Positions 1 through 8,718 of a stretch of DNA of 64,000 nt are shown in pieces (positions within the stretch are counted from its first letter, which is position 1; each line of letters opens with the position of its first letter). This DNA comes from Chloroflexota bacterium (GTDB lineage Bacteria; Chloroflexota; Anaerolineae; B4-G1), in assembly GCA_024232355.1 (NCBI GenBank), contig JAAEPW010001279.1:1-64000 (forward strand), in the 5' to 3' direction. The position numbers were made by a program, and so were the translations under genes. The notes beneath the pieces are model-generated. The model made no database searches, was not told the DNA's origin, and saw only the letters and a program-made list of their open reading frames with translations.

Positions 1-166
1 GGGAGACTATCCGGCAACCATCAACTTTGAGAAAGGGTGTAAATACAAGACTATGCCCCTATATGTGGGTGAAATTTCGTGACACCCCCAATATATGGAG
101 TGTCGGTCGAAATTCATCGAAACTTTTACCGGAAACTAAAGCCCTAACCCAATTGGAGAATCAACG

Positions 167-1828
167 ATGCCGCGTAAACGCAATTTCTGGTTAGCCCCCT
201 TGGACCTTCCCCTGCTGCTATTTTTGCTCAGTGCTGTTTTTGGGTTGTGGCCTGCTTATGATCGCAGCTTGTGTTGGAATACACTGATCGCGTTGGTTGC
301 AGGCGTTTTATTTTACGTGCTGGTCTCTCGATTGGCAGTATCCCATCACTGGTGGCGTGCCATCGCGATATTCATTGTCTCTATGAGTGCACTCTTGTCG
401 CTATATTTTATCACCCAGTACGATCATTTCGGGTATCCTGAAAAGATAAAGATGGTTAACCGCTTGGGTGCATTCATTGGAGGGATTGTTCCATCGGTCG
501 CTATTTGGATACCTGTAGACAACAGCGTGGCAGCATTCTTAGAAGGGGGGCTTTTTCTCGCTATTGCACTGGTGTTGGCGGAAAAGCAGTACAAGTGGCG
601 CATTTGTGGGGGCATCGGTGTAGGTTTGATTGCGTTGGCCCTGTTGATGAGTACAGCACGAGGTGCGTGGCTGGCTGTACTGGTCGCACTGGCATTATGG
701 TTAACTCTTTATTGGCGGCCAGCACGCGTGATCTTTGTCGTAGGCGCTCTCCTGGCACTGGGATTAGCTATTTACACGGTCGTGCAACGAGACGCTATGG
801 TGCTGATGGATATTCCAATCATCAATCGGATATTGATCCCACTGTTTAATCGCTCGGGTCAATTTGACGTGTACCGAAACAGTTTTTATCTGATCCAGGA
901 TTTCCTGTTAACTGGAATTGGATTGGGTAAACAATTTGCAATGGAGTATCCTCTATACGCTTTACTTGTACGACACCAATTCCTTACTTGTTCGCACAAT
1001 CTCTACCTAGAGGTGTGGCTGGAACAGGGGCTGCTTGGTATAGTCGCAATGTTGTGGTTAATAACCGCACTCTATCAGACTGCTAGAACAGTTGCCAAAC
1101 GTGGGGCTGACTTCCTGTACCAGGGGGCCTGGCTTGGCCTTACAGCTATCTTTTTACATGGAATCATTGATGCACGACCGTACGTGGATCTGTGGTGTTG
1201 GTTCCCGTTCTTTGGACTGTTAGGATTGAACGCGGCTGTCTCCTTACGTCGGGCTTCCATAATACCTCGAGGGAAACACTGGGTGCTTCCTGCAAGTGTA
1301 GTGGGCATCTTTCTCGTTACAATCCTAGTCAGCTTTGCTCCTCTACCAGCTACGTGGCACGCCAATCAGGGTTGTGTATTGCAGGCACGTGCAGACTTGC
1401 TGGTGTCTCTGGATGACAGGCAGAAGGCCTCCCTGCGGCAGCAAGCGGTGGCTCATTATGAACGCGCAATCCAAATCGCTCCTGATAATCGGACCGCCCA
1501 GCAACGATTGGGGCTGATCTTGGTGGACGAGATGCAATTCCAGGATGCGGTCGAGCACCTGGAGGCGGCGTGGCAGTCAGATCCCAACAACACGACCACT
1601 CACAAAGCATTGGGATTGGCCTACGTGTGGGTGGGAGAGCTAGAGAAAGCACAGCCACTTCTCCAAGATGTTAAAGACATTGTCTCGGAACTCAACACCT
1701 GGGCTTGGTGGCGAGGCAATCAACAGCAGATGGAACAGTCTCTGAATGCGTATCGCATGTCACTGTTGTTAGATCCAGACCAGCCGGATGTACGGGAGAG
1801 GCTTGAGCAGCTTGAGGCCGAATTGTGA
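167..1828 (+). CDS. O-antigen ligase/polymerase-like membrane protein with C-terminal TPRs
   Basis: A 553-residue polytopic membrane protein. Roughly ten hydrophobic segments fill residues 10-400, and the motif HNLYLEVWLEQGLLG lies near residue 277, in the position of the conserved loop of the Wzy/WaaL O-antigen ligase family. Members join or polymerise lipid-linked glycans on the outer face of the membrane. Residues about 425-550 form tetratricopeptide-like helices (for example AVAHYERAIQIAPDN), a common C-terminal addition in this family. The start is supported by GGAG eight bases upstream of the ATG. No other polysaccharide gene is nearby within the window, so ligase versus polymerase cannot be decided. 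The next gene is convergent. Confidence 0.8.
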   Translation: MPRKRNFWLAPLDLPLLLFLLSAVFGLWPAYDRSLCWNTLIALVAGVLFYVLVSRLAVSHHWWRAIAIFIVSMSALLSLYFITQYDHFGYPEKIKMVNRLGAFIGGIVPSVAIWIPVDNSVAAFLEGGLFLAIALVLAEKQYKWRICGGIGVGLIALALLMSTARGAWLAVLVALALWLTLYWRPARVIFVVGALLALGLAIYTVVQRDAMVLMDIPIINRILIPLFNRSGQFDVYRNSFYLIQDFLLTGIGLGKQFAMEYPLYALLVRHQFLTCSHNLYLEVWLEQGLLGIVAMLWLITALYQTARTVAKRGADFLYQGAWLGLTAIFLHGIIDARPYVDLWCWFPFFGLLGLNAAVSLRRASIIPRGKHWVLPASVVGIFLVTILVSFAPLPATWHANQGCVLQARADLLVSLDDRQKASLRQQAVAHYERAIQIAPDNRTAQQRLGLILVDEMQFQDAVEHLEAAWQSDPNNTTTHKALGLAYVWVGELEKAQPLLQDVKDIVSELNTWAWWRGNQQQMEQSLNAYRMSLLLDPDQPDVRERLEQLEAEL

Positions 1829-1890
1829 GTTGAGATAGCGTTCTTGCGGCGATAAATCGCCTACTATGAACCTGAACGAACTTGCTCAGA

Positions 1891-4116
1891 TCAGTTGGTG
1901 TCAGGAGGATGGGCCTCCAGAGGCAGTATTACGTGAAAAGTGCTTCCTGGACATCGTTCCTCGTCATATCCCTCACTCTCAACCCAGATACGCCCACCGT
2001 GCGCTTCAATGATCCCTTTGGTGATCGAAAGTCCCAACCCTGGCCCGCCTCCCTTGAACTTGGACTCGCTGGATGAGTGATGGTCTATGCTGCCCACGCG
2101 AAAGAACTTGTCGAAAATGAGGTCTTGATCGTCTGGGGCAATTCCTACGCCGGTGTCGGATACGATCACCTCGAAACGAGTCTCGTCTAACTGCTGCGCC
2201 CGGACGGCGATGGTTCTGCCGTCCGGGGTGTACTTGATAGCGTTAGAGATCAAGTTGCCAAATATCTGAGAAAGACGCTGCAAGTCGACCACGATGGGGG
2301 GGATATCGTCTATCCCCGTCATCCCGAATTGTAAATTGCGTTGTTGGATCGACTCGTGCCACGGTTCCACTGCAAGCCGCAGGACGGCTTTTAGCGTTGT
2401 CGGTGCAAAGAATATGTCCAATTTGTCCTCTTCGATCTGTGAGAGATCGGTCATAGCACTGACAATGTTCTCTAACCGGACCGCCGCGCGACCGATGCTG
2501 CCAACGATTTCCGTGGTTTGTTTTGGAGTAAGTGCCCCTACGTTGCCCAGTTCTGTTAACAGGTCGGCGTACCCTTTAACGTGGGTCAACGGTGTCCGTA
2601 ACTCGTGCGAGGTGACGGATAGGAAATCTGTCTTTTCCTGGTCCAGACGCTTTACCCGCGCCATCGCCCGGCGCAGATCCTCATTCAATTGGGTGACTTG
2701 AAAGTTGAGCGCGTGCATATTATCGAACAAGCGAGCATTTTGCAAGGCGACGGCGGTTTGGTGCGCCAGCATGGTCAGAAATGTGTGATCTCGTTCTCCA
2801 AAAGGCTCACCGCTGCGTGGGGGACCAACGGCCAGTATACCGATGAACGTAGATTGAGCAAAGATCGGCACATAGACCTCCATTCCCATCCGATCCTTTA
2901 TCCACGTCTGTACTTTGGGAAGCAGGTTCTGAAACACAGTGTCTTGTACTAGGCTGCGCTGGGAGAGCGATTTTTGTTGCCCTCCCAGATGTGCGATCAC
3001 GGGATCAAAGCTGCCAAAGCGGATTTCTTTCATTGAGACGCCGCCTCGCCCTTTCAATGGTCGCAGCCGCATCTCGTGCTCTTCCTCGTTCACCAGGATC
3101 AACGCACACCGCTGCACGTCCAGCACGGTGCTCACCATGTCCACGGCAACAGTTGCCAGATCTTCCAGATCGATGACGTTGGCGATAGCGATACTGTACT
3201 CGCGCAGCTTGGCATCCATATTGTAGCCGGTGTGTGGCACCAATCGCTCTGATAATCTCTCGACACGTTTTCGGAGTGGTCTGTAAACCAAAGCCAGGAT
3301 TGTCGCGGCAAAGATGGCCAACCCGATAGCGGCAGGCTGCAACAGTTGGGCACGGGGTAGGGAGAACAGGGTTGTGAGCAGCAGTTGGCTTGCGATGAGC
3401 AAAACGGCAGTCAGTGCCGCCATCACGACAAAGAGAAAACTCCGGCGCAGCACGTCTCGCACGTTTGGCAACTGCCGCCGGGTGATTGCATACGTGATAG
3501 CGAGCAACCCACACAGGTGCAGCAGTAGGCCAATCGTTCCCATCACCCACGGGGTGAGCAAGACCAGCATTTGCCCCAAAATGAGCAGCACCGATGCCCA
3601 CGCCCAGTACAAGGATTGGTTGCGTTGAAAGGCCCACTCTATATGCACGTACTGTCGCGCCCAGATCACGGATAGGACAATCCAGAGGATTGCCCATCCG
3701 AGACCAGATATGGCGATACTTACCCACCAAGGGATGTTGCCTGATAACCAAGCGTACACGCCAACGACGCATGTCAGCACTCCCCACACCGAACCAGCGA
3801 TACTCCACTGGCGGTTGGGTTCTTTTCCAGAAAATGCGCGTTCGAGTACCCCTGACAGTCCGGCAATGACTGGGAACAGCCCACTAAAAATGGCAGTAGT
3901 TGCTCCCCCGATCATTGGAGCCGGTTCTGTCAGTGATTGCAGCGCGCCGCTCAATATCCATATTGCCGACAGACCGCCATATACCATGGTAAGACGCCGC
4001 GCCTGCTCTTTACCGCTGCCGCCTTTGCCACTGCGGCGGGACAGCCATACCAATAGCCACAGGTGACCCAAGGCCATCAAGACCCAAACTATGAGATGCA
4101 GTATCCACACGATCAT
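1891..4116 (-). CDS. Membrane sensor histidine kinase with GAF domain
   Basis: 741 residues from the chosen start. The order is: about 7-9 transmembrane segments (residues 1-280), a GAF domain (about 310-470), a short coiled coil, HisKA with phospho-acceptor His504 in SHELRTPL, and HATPase_c with N box (NLISNAIKYT), G1 ([10 protein letters not shown]) and G2 (GPGLGLSITKGI). It is a non-hybrid kinase with no receiver and no response regulator beside it, so its partner is unknown. The ATG at 4116 is preferred over an upstream one at 4218 because AAGGTG lies just before it and because the longer version would run through an inverted repeat. The gene stands alone on this strand. The ligand is unknown; the membrane part plus GAF suggests both membrane and cytosolic sensing. 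Confidence 0.88.
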   Translation of the reverse strand: MIVWILHLIVWVLMALGHLWLLVWLSRRSGKGGSGKEQARRLTMVYGGLSAIWILSGALQSLTEPAPMIGGATTAIFSGLFPVIAGLSGVLERAFSGKEPNRQWSIAGSVWGVLTCVVGVYAWLSGNIPWWVSIAISGLGWAILWIVLSVIWARQYVHIEWAFQRNQSLYWAWASVLLILGQMLVLLTPWVMGTIGLLLHLCGLLAITYAITRRQLPNVRDVLRRSFLFVVMAALTAVLLIASQLLLTTLFSLPRAQLLQPAAIGLAIFAATILALVYRPLRKRVERLSERLVPHTGYNMDAKLREYSIAIANVIDLEDLATVAVDMVSTVLDVQRCALILVNEEEHEMRLRPLKGRGGVSMKEIRFGSFDPVIAHLGGQQKSLSQRSLVQDTVFQNLLPKVQTWIKDRMGMEVYVPIFAQSTFIGILAVGPPRSGEPFGERDHTFLTMLAHQTAVALQNARLFDNMHALNFQVTQLNEDLRRAMARVKRLDQEKTDFLSVTSHELRTPLTHVKGYADLLTELGNVGALTPKQTTEIVGSIGRAAVRLENIVSAMTDLSQIEEDKLDIFFAPTTLKAVLRLAVEPWHESIQQRNLQFGMTGIDDIPPIVVDLQRLSQIFGNLISNAIKYTPDGRTIAVRAQQLDETRFEVIVSDTGVGIAPDDQDLIFDKFFRVGSIDHHSSSESKFKGGGPGLGLSITKGIIEAHGGRIWVESEGYDEERCPGSTFHVILPLEAHPPDTN

Positions 4117-4167
4117 TGCTACACCTTGTTTCCTACCGTTTCCAAGAAAGCGCCTTTGGCGCAACAC

Positions 4168-4223
4168 GTAGGTGCGGTTTCCATAACTGTTGAAAAAGTG
4201 TCGGTTATGGAAAACCAACCTAC
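4168..4223. repeat. Imperfect inverted repeat (hairpin) in intergenic region
   Basis: The arms 4168-4188 and 4203-4223 pair at 17 of 21 positions around a 14-base loop. The element lies upstream of the histidine kinase start in the 4117-4415 gap. It has no coding capacity. It looks like a REP- or MITE-type hairpin, or a leader structure of the kinase transcript. The rest of the gap holds only the terminator described separately. Confidence 0.5.
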
Positions 4224-4307
4224 ATATATTGGGCTTGTGTTCGCTTCATGTCCGACATCTTGTAGGGCGCATTTCCATACGCGCCGTTTTTCTGAACCTC
4301 CGGGTTG

Positions 4308-4329
4308 AAAGAAAAGAGCCCTGCGGGCT
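4308..4329 (-). terminator. Candidate rho-independent terminator after the hydroxyacyl-CoA dehydrogenase gene
   Basis: Read on the minus strand, AGCCC GCA GGGCT forms a five-base-pair stem with a three-base loop, followed by CTTTTCTTTC. It lies about 90 bases past the stop of the dehydrogenase gene. The stem is short, so this is a modest call. Confidence 0.45.
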
Positions 4330-4415
4330 GCAATCCATCCCCAGAAGGGCTTTGCTCTCTCAGCACAGAGTCTTTAGCCCCACGTAGCCGCAAAGTTAGC
4401 ACCATTAGGCTTTGG

Positions 4416-5267
4416 CTAATTGTAAGTATAGAACCCTTGCCCCGTCTTGCGCCCCAGGTGCCCGGCGGCAACCATCCGTTTGAGCAGCGGGCAGGGACGG
4501 TATTTATCGTCTCCCAACCCCTCTTGGAGCACATTCATCACGTTGAGCACAATGTCCAGTCCGATCAAGTCGGCCAGTGTCAGTGGACCCATCGGGTGAT
4601 TCATTCCCAATTTCATCACCGCGTCAATGGCCTCGACCGTTCCCACACCCTCCATCAGTGCATAGACCGCCTCATTGATCATCGGGCAGAGGATGCGGTT
4701 GGAGATAAAGCCGGGATAATCCTGGGCCTCCACGGGGGTCTTGCCTAGCGCTTCTGTCAAAGCAACCACGGCGGCCGTTGTCTCGTCAGAGGTGACCAAT
4801 CCCCGAATGACCTCGACCAGCTTCATCAGTGGTACCGGGTTCATAAAGTGCATGCCGATGACCTTGTCGGGGCGATGGGTGACCGCGCCCAACTCGGTGA
4901 TCGAGATGGAAGATGTATTGCTCGACAGGATGACGTCGGGCCGGGTGCAATCATCCAGTTCGGCGAATATCCGCTGCTTGATTTCCAGGCTCTCGACGAC
5001 CGCTTCGATAACCAGGTCGGCGTCGGCAGCGGCGGCGACCTCTGTGGCGGTGGTGATGTTTGCCAGTGCAGCATCTCGTTGTTCGTCGGTCAGGCGACCC
5101 TTGCTGTGGAGCTTGGTCACCGATCTGTTGATCGAGGCCATCGCTCGTTCCAGTTGTTCTGCTACCACATCGATCATTGTGACCTGATATCCGGTCGCGG
5201 CACAGACCTGGACGATACCGTTTCCCATTGTGCCTGCGCCGATTACGGCAATCTTTTTGATATCCAT
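4416..5267 (-). CDS. hbd: 3-hydroxybutyryl-CoA dehydrogenase
   Basis: 283 residues, the usual length of the short 3-hydroxyacyl-CoA dehydrogenase family. The N-terminal Rossmann motif [10 protein letters not shown] binds NAD(P); [12 protein letters not shown] and GMHFMNPVP (catalytic His) follow, and the C-terminal domain starts with [10 protein letters not shown]. It catalyses NAD(P)-dependent interconversion of (S)-3-hydroxybutyryl-CoA and acetoacetyl-CoA. It follows the acetyl-CoA acetyltransferase gene by 19 bases on the same strand, so the two probably form an operon. Together they turn two acetyl-CoA into 3-hydroxybutyryl-CoA, or run the reverse in oxidation. A GGGAG ribosome-binding site precedes the ATG. 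The direction of flux cannot be read from the sequence. Confidence 0.93.
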   Translation of the reverse strand: MDIKKIAVIGAGTMGNGIVQVCAATGYQVTMIDVVAEQLERAMASINRSVTKLHSKGRLTDEQRDAALANITTATEVAAAADADLVIEAVVESLEIKQRIFAELDDCTRPDVILSSNTSSISITELGAVTHRPDKVIGMHFMNPVPLMKLVEVIRGLVTSDETTAAVVALTEALGKTPVEAQDYPGFISNRILCPMINEAVYALMEGVGTVEAIDAVMKLGMNHPMGPLTLADLIGLDIVLNVMNVLQEGLGDDKYRPCPLLKRMVAAGHLGRKTGQGFYTYN

Positions 5268-5286
5268 TTAATTTATCTCCCTTTAC

Positions 5287-6480
5287 CTACTCTAACTCTA
5301 TCGCCATTGCCACGGCCTCGCCGCCACCCAGACAGAGGGTGGTCAGACCGCGCTTGAGACCCCGCTGGCGCAGCGCATAGATCAGGGTCACCAGCACGCG
5401 CGTGCCAGAGCAACCGACAGGATGCCCCAGGGCGATGGCCCCGCCATTGACGTTGACTTTGTCCCAATCCATTCCTAGATCTCGCCCATCGGCCATAGCC
5501 TGCGCGGCGAATGCCTCATTGACCTCAAATAGGTCGTAATCGTCTATAGTGGTTCCGGTCTTTTCCAACAGCTTGCGCACGGCGAAAATAGGAGCCGTGA
5601 AAATCTTGAGCGGCTCGACGCCTGCCTGGTCGTATGCCACGATGCGGGCCAGTAGTTGGATGCCCAACTCTTTTGCGCGGGCGGCGCTCATTACCACGGT
5701 AGCGGCGGCTCCATCGGTGATGCCGGGCGCATTGCCCGCGGTGACGATGCCGTTGGGCTGGAATGCGGGGCGGAGGCGAGCCAATTTTTCTACAGTGGTG
5801 TCCCGCCGGGGAACCTCGTCGGTGTCAAAGATGAGGGGGTCTTTCCTGCGCTGCGGCACGGTTACGGGAGTGATCTCGTCCACAAAGCGTCCATCATCGA
5901 TGGCGGCGGTGGCCTTTATCTGGCTATTGTAGGCGTATTCGTCCAGTTCTTCCCGCGTCAGGTTGTACTCGCGGGCGATCCACTCGGCCGAGTTGCCCAT
6001 ATGATGGTTTTCAAAGGCGCACCACAGCCCATCGTGAACCATGGCGTCCACCACTTTGCCGTCGCCCAGGCGATAGCCAAAGCGAGCCTTGGGGAGCATG
6101 TACGGTCCGTTGTTCATACTCTCCATTCCCCCGGCGACAAAGGTATCGCCATCGCCAGCAGCGATCATTGCTGCGGCCAGCATCACTGTTTTGAGACCAG
6201 AGCCACAAATCTTGTTGATGGTGGTCGCGCCGACGGTGGCTGGCAGCCCGGATTTAATCGCCGCTTGGCGAGCGGGGGCCTGCCCTTGCCCGGCCAGCAC
6301 GACGTTGCCCATCAAAACTTCGTCCACCGAGGCGGGGTCTACTCCGGCGCGCTCCACGGCGGCGCGAATGGCGACCCCTCCCAAGTCGGAAGCAGAGAGG
6401 CCCGCCAGCGTACCCTGGAACTTGCCGATAGGGGTACGGACGGCGGATACGATGACGGCTTGATTGGGATTATCAGACAT
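5287..6480 (-). CDS. Acetyl-CoA acetyltransferase (thiolase II)
   Basis: 397 residues, full length for a biosynthetic or degradative thiolase. The acylated cysteine is Cys92 in NKICGSGLK. The NEAF motif (FEVNEAFAAQ), the GHP motif (GGAIALGHPVGCSG) and the C-terminal CLGGGE motif with the second catalytic cysteine are all present. It condenses two acetyl-CoA to acetoacetyl-CoA or cleaves the product. It is the first gene of a two-gene unit with the downstream 3-hydroxybutyryl-CoA dehydrogenase. Substrate chain length is not determinable from sequence, but pairing with an hbd-type enzyme points to C4 chemistry. No PHB synthase or crotonase lies beside it. Confidence 0.93.
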   Translation of the reverse strand: MSDNPNQAVIVSAVRTPIGKFQGTLAGLSASDLGGVAIRAAVERAGVDPASVDEVLMGNVVLAGQGQAPARQAAIKSGLPATVGATTINKICGSGLKTVMLAAAMIAAGDGDTFVAGGMESMNNGPYMLPKARFGYRLGDGKVVDAMVHDGLWCAFENHHMGNSAEWIAREYNLTREELDEYAYNSQIKATAAIDDGRFVDEITPVTVPQRRKDPLIFDTDEVPRRDTTVEKLARLRPAFQPNGIVTAGNAPGITDGAAATVVMSAARAKELGIQLLARIVAYDQAGVEPLKIFTAPIFAVRKLLEKTGTTIDDYDLFEVNEAFAAQAMADGRDLGMDWDKVNVNGGAIALGHPVGCSGTRVLVTLIYALRQRGLKRGLTTLCLGGGEAVAMAIELE

Positions 6481-6543
6481 TTACGTTTTCTCCTCTATAT
6501 TTATCAAAAATCAACAAAAATAGGCGCAAAGCGAGCGTATTGC

Positions 6544-7047
6544 TCACTCGTTTACCTCTACACTCATTCGGTCGAACAACGGCCGCAGCCGCTCGTACGT
6601 TTGGTCCATCCACTCGGGGATGATGCGGGTGCAGCCGGTGGTCGTGATATAGTTGGTGTCTCCGCCCCACCGGGGAACGATGTGCAGGTGGATGTGACAG
6701 GCCACTCCCGCTCCCGCCGCCGCACCGATATTCATTCCCACATTGAATCCCTGAGGGTTGTAGGCTTCCCGCAGTACCTGCAAGCTGAGTTGAGTCAGCA
6801 TCATTAATTCGATGATTGTCTCGGCCTCGACTTTTTCCAATGTCGCGGTGTGGGTGTATGGAATAACCATCAAGTGACCGTTGTTGTAGGGAAAACGATT
6901 GAGGATCACATAGCACAACTTGTTTCGATGCACAATGTGCGCCTCGACATCCTCCAACTGGGGCTTGATGCAAAAGAGACAACCGTCCGGCAGGCGCTCT
7001 TCGCCTTGGAGATATGGCATTCGCCAGGGGGTCCACAGGTGACTCAT
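6544..7047 (-). CDS. HIT-family nucleotide hydrolase/phosphorylase
   Basis: 167 residues from the ATG at 7047. The histidine triad HIHLHIVPRW lies at about residue 105, and an N-terminal CLFC pair near residue 25 gives the zinc-binding pattern of Ap4A-phosphorylase-like HIT proteins. The opening MSHLWTPWRMPYLQG is the typical N-terminus of this subgroup, which is why the ATG at 7068 was rejected. Known relatives act on diadenosine polyphosphates or nucleoside phosphoramidates; the precise substrate is unknown. It is divergent from birA and has its own near-consensus promoter placed so close to the ATG that the transcript would have almost no leader. Confidence 0.88.
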   Translation of the reverse strand: MSHLWTPWRMPYLQGEERLPDGCLFCIKPQLEDVEAHIVHRNKLCYVILNRFPYNNGHLMVIPYTHTATLEKVEAETIIELMMLTQLSLQVLREAYNPQGFNVGMNIGAAAGAGVACHIHLHIVPRWGGDTNYITTTGCTRIIPEWMDQTYERLRPLFDRMSVEVNE

Positions 7048-7056
7048 AGCCGCCCG

Positions 7057-7085
7057 ATTGTACACCAAATTGCCGTTGGTGGCAA
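7057..7085 (-). promoter_or_regulatory. Sigma70-type promoter of the HIT gene, near leaderless
   Basis: On the minus strand, TTGCCA (7085-7080), a 17-base spacer and TACAAT (7062-7057). With a standard start seven bases past the -10 box, transcription begins near 7050, three bases before the ATG at 7047. Confidence 0.7.
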
Positions 7086-7089
7086 TCTA

Positions 7090-7118
7090 TTGACAGGGAT
7101 AAATTCAAGTGGTAGAAT
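7090..7118 (+). promoter_or_regulatory. Sigma70-type promoter of birA, leaderless
   Basis: TTGACA (7090-7095), a 17-base spacer and TAGAAT (7113-7118). The expected start point (about 7125) is one base before the birA ATG at 7126, and no Shine-Dalgarno sequence precedes that ATG. Its -35 box is only four bases from the -35 box of the divergent HIT promoter. Confidence 0.75.
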
Positions 7119-7125
7119 TCGGCCT

Positions 7126-7920
7126 ATGAACATATTTGATTCTTCCAAAATACAATCTGCTTTGACTACCCATACCTTTGGCCGTAACTTGGTGCTTTTA
7201 CCTCGTACCGGATCGACCAACGACGTGGCAAAGGGCCTAGTGCCCCAAAACGCACCCGATGGCACGGTGGTGTTGGCCGACGAACAGACTGCCGGTCGGG
7301 GGCGAATGGAACGACAGTGGTTGGCTCCGCCGGGCACTTGCATTCTTTGCTCCATCCTTTTTCGCCCCGATTTGGCCCTGGCCCAAGCCCAGTGGTTGAC
7401 GATGCTGTGCGCGATGGCGGCGGCTGACGCGGTGGATCAGGTGGCTGGGTTACAAGTATCTCTCAAGTGGCCCAATGACCTGATCATCAAAACCGCAAAG
7501 TGGACCAAACTGTCGGGGATTCTGACGGAAACGGGCGTAACTGGAGAACGATTGTCGTACGCCGTGGTTGGTATTGGTATGAACGTGAACGTGGCTCCGC
7601 GCGATTTGCCTTCTCTGGCTCCAGATGCCACCAGTATCCTGGCAGAGACCGGTCGAGAGGTGGATCGGACGACGTTGTTGGCAGCGCTTTTAGCGGGAGT
7701 CGAGACCCGTTACGCAAGGCTGCAAGCTGGCACAAGCCCGCACATTGAGTGGGCCGCTCGCTTGGCGACGTTGGGGCAATCGGTTGAGGCTACCACTTCC
7801 GGAGGATCGCTTGTCGGTATCGCTGAATCCGTAGATGATAATGGCGCCCTTTTGCTGCGCACGCCCGATGGTGAACTGCATCGCCTGATGGCGGGGGATG
7901 TGACACTGGCCCGTTGGTGA
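7126..7920 (+). CDS. birA: Biotin-[acetyl-CoA-carboxylase] ligase
   Basis: 264 residues, a group I (non-repressor) biotin protein ligase: it begins directly with the catalytic domain and has no N-terminal winged helix. GRGRMERQW is the biotinyl-adenylate loop and KWPNDLII the conserved central motif; a small SH3-like C-terminal domain follows (about 215-264). It makes biotinyl-AMP and transfers biotin to the carrier lysine of biotin-dependent carboxylases. The ATG at 7126 matches both the domain start and the promoter just upstream; a longer reading frame starting at 6850 lies inside the opposing HIT gene. Without a DNA-binding domain it is not expected to regulate biotin synthesis. Confidence 0.93.
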   Translation: MNIFDSSKIQSALTTHTFGRNLVLLPRTGSTNDVAKGLVPQNAPDGTVVLADEQTAGRGRMERQWLAPPGTCILCSILFRPDLALAQAQWLTMLCAMAAADAVDQVAGLQVSLKWPNDLIIKTAKWTKLSGILTETGVTGERLSYAVVGIGMNVNVAPRDLPSLAPDATSILAETGREVDRTTLLAALLAGVETRYARLQAGTSPHIEWAARLATLGQSVEATTSGGSLVGIAESVDDNGALLLRTPDGELHRLMAGDVTLARW

Positions 7921-7937
7921 GGGAGTAATCATGGCAA

Positions 7938-7960
7938 TGGCCCGGTCCAAGACCGGGCCA
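7938..7960. terminator. Hairpin terminator between birA and tRNA-Arg
   Basis: A perfect ten-base-pair stem, TGGCCCGGTC / GACCGGGCCA, with a three-base loop, 18 bases past the birA stop. It lies between two converging transcription units and could serve both. T-tracts are weak on either side, so the call rests on stem strength and position. Confidence 0.6.
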
Positions 7961-7966
7961 TATTAA

Positions 7967-8039
7967 TACCCCCGCCGCGACTCGAACGCGGGCCACCGGC
8001 TTCGGAGGCCGGTACTCTATCCATCTGAGCTACGGGGGC
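7967..8039 (-). tRNA. tRNA-Arg (anticodon CCG)
   Basis: Reverse-complement reading folds into a complete cloverleaf of 73 bases. The acceptor stem is GCCCCCG/CGGGGGU (first pair G-U), followed by discriminator A. The D arm contains AGCTCAGATGGATAGAGT. The anticodon stem is CCGGC/GCCGG with loop CUCCGAA, so the anticodon is CCG, reading CGG. The T loop is GTTCGAGTC. The 3' CCA is not encoded; the bases after the discriminator are TTAATA, so CCA must be added post-transcriptionally. Confidence 0.96.
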
Positions 8040-8050
8040 GCAGTGCTTTA

Positions 8051-8079
8051 CTTATACCACACAAAGCTTCAAGACGCAA
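8051..8079 (-). promoter_or_regulatory. Promoter of tRNA-Arg
   Basis: On the minus strand, TTGCGT (8079-8074), a 17-base spacer and TATAAG (8056-8051), placing the start about five bases before the mature tRNA 5' end at 8039. Confidence 0.6.
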
Positions 8080-8092
8080 ATCTACCCAATGC

Positions 8093-8686
8093 TCACAACT
8101 GCAACTCCATCTGAATTTCATCTCGCACCGGGATACCGGCAAAGCCGAGTTCGACCTCGCCGTGATGCTCCAATATTTTACCCAAGAGTACACCCGTGAT
8201 GGTGAATCCCAACCGTTGGTAGAGCCCCAGCGCGGGCAAATCATCATTGCTCGTGGAGAGAATGACCCGTTTGGCACCCTCTGCGCGCGTCATCTCGGCC
8301 ACTGCCGTGATCAGATCGCGCGCTGCACCACGGCCCTGCCATTGGGGCAAGACGTTGAGCATGACCAGATTGGTCGCGTTTTCCTCACGGGCATAACTGG
8401 CCACACCGACGATTTCCTCCTCGTCACAGGCGACGTAGGCGGGCAGTAAATCCACCTGGTAGCTGCGGCCAAACGACTCGACCTGCACCTCTCCCCAAAA
8501 ATGATCGGCGAGTTTGGCGATCCAGGTCTGGTCGGTGAGCGTGGCAGGCCGGATGGTGAGTGGTGGCCGAGGAGCTTTTCCTCGTGGCCCGGTCACCTCT
8601 AGCCGGGAATGGATAGGGCATAGGCTGACACCATTGTCGTGATCACGGTAGAGGGCATTGGCATTGCAATGGGTGCACGTATTCAT
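8093..8686 (-). CDS. GNAT N-acetyltransferase with N-terminal zinc-ribbon-like segment
   Basis: 197 residues. The first 30 carry CTHC...CPIH, a CxxC/CxxH pattern suggesting a small zinc knuckle. Residues about 45-190 are a GNAT fold: QWQGRGAARDLI is the acetyl-CoA pyrophosphate loop and NDDLPALGLYQRLGF the C-terminal motif B. It transfers an acetyl group from acetyl-CoA to an amine; the acceptor cannot be predicted. AAGGAG stands seven bases before the ATG. It is transcribed divergently from the DUF218 gene out of a shared promoter region. Confidence 0.85.
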   Translation of the reverse strand: MNTCTHCNANALYRDHDNGVSLCPIHSRLEVTGPRGKAPRPPLTIRPATLTDQTWIAKLADHFWGEVQVESFGRSYQVDLLPAYVACDEEEIVGVASYAREENATNLVMLNVLPQWQGRGAARDLITAVAEMTRAEGAKRVILSTSNDDLPALGLYQRLGFTITGVLLGKILEHHGEVELGFAGIPVRDEIQMELQL

Positions 8687-8718
8687 CTTTGCTCCTTATG
8701 GCAGGTGATGTTACAATC

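Noticed and set aside
81..104. Imperfect GACAC...GTGTC hairpin upstream of the first gene
   Set aside because: Only about seven pairs with mismatches and no T-tract; too weak to call as terminator or operator.
1848..1861. GGCGAT/ATCGCC hairpin between the convergent first and second genes
   Set aside because: Six pairs with a two-base loop and no T-tract; insufficient for a terminator.
5656..6807. Long plus-strand frame (383 codons) opposite the thiolase gene
   Set aside because: It is antisense to strongly conserved thiolase codons, and its translation has no recognisable domain; it is a shadow of codon bias.
6850..7125. Longer birA frame starting at 6850
   Set aside because: It overlaps the HIT gene antisense, adds no conserved residues, and lies upstream of the birA promoter.
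7131..7920. Biotin repressor function for birA
   Set aside because: There is no N-terminal helix-turn-helix and the start is fixed by the promoter, so this is a ligase only.
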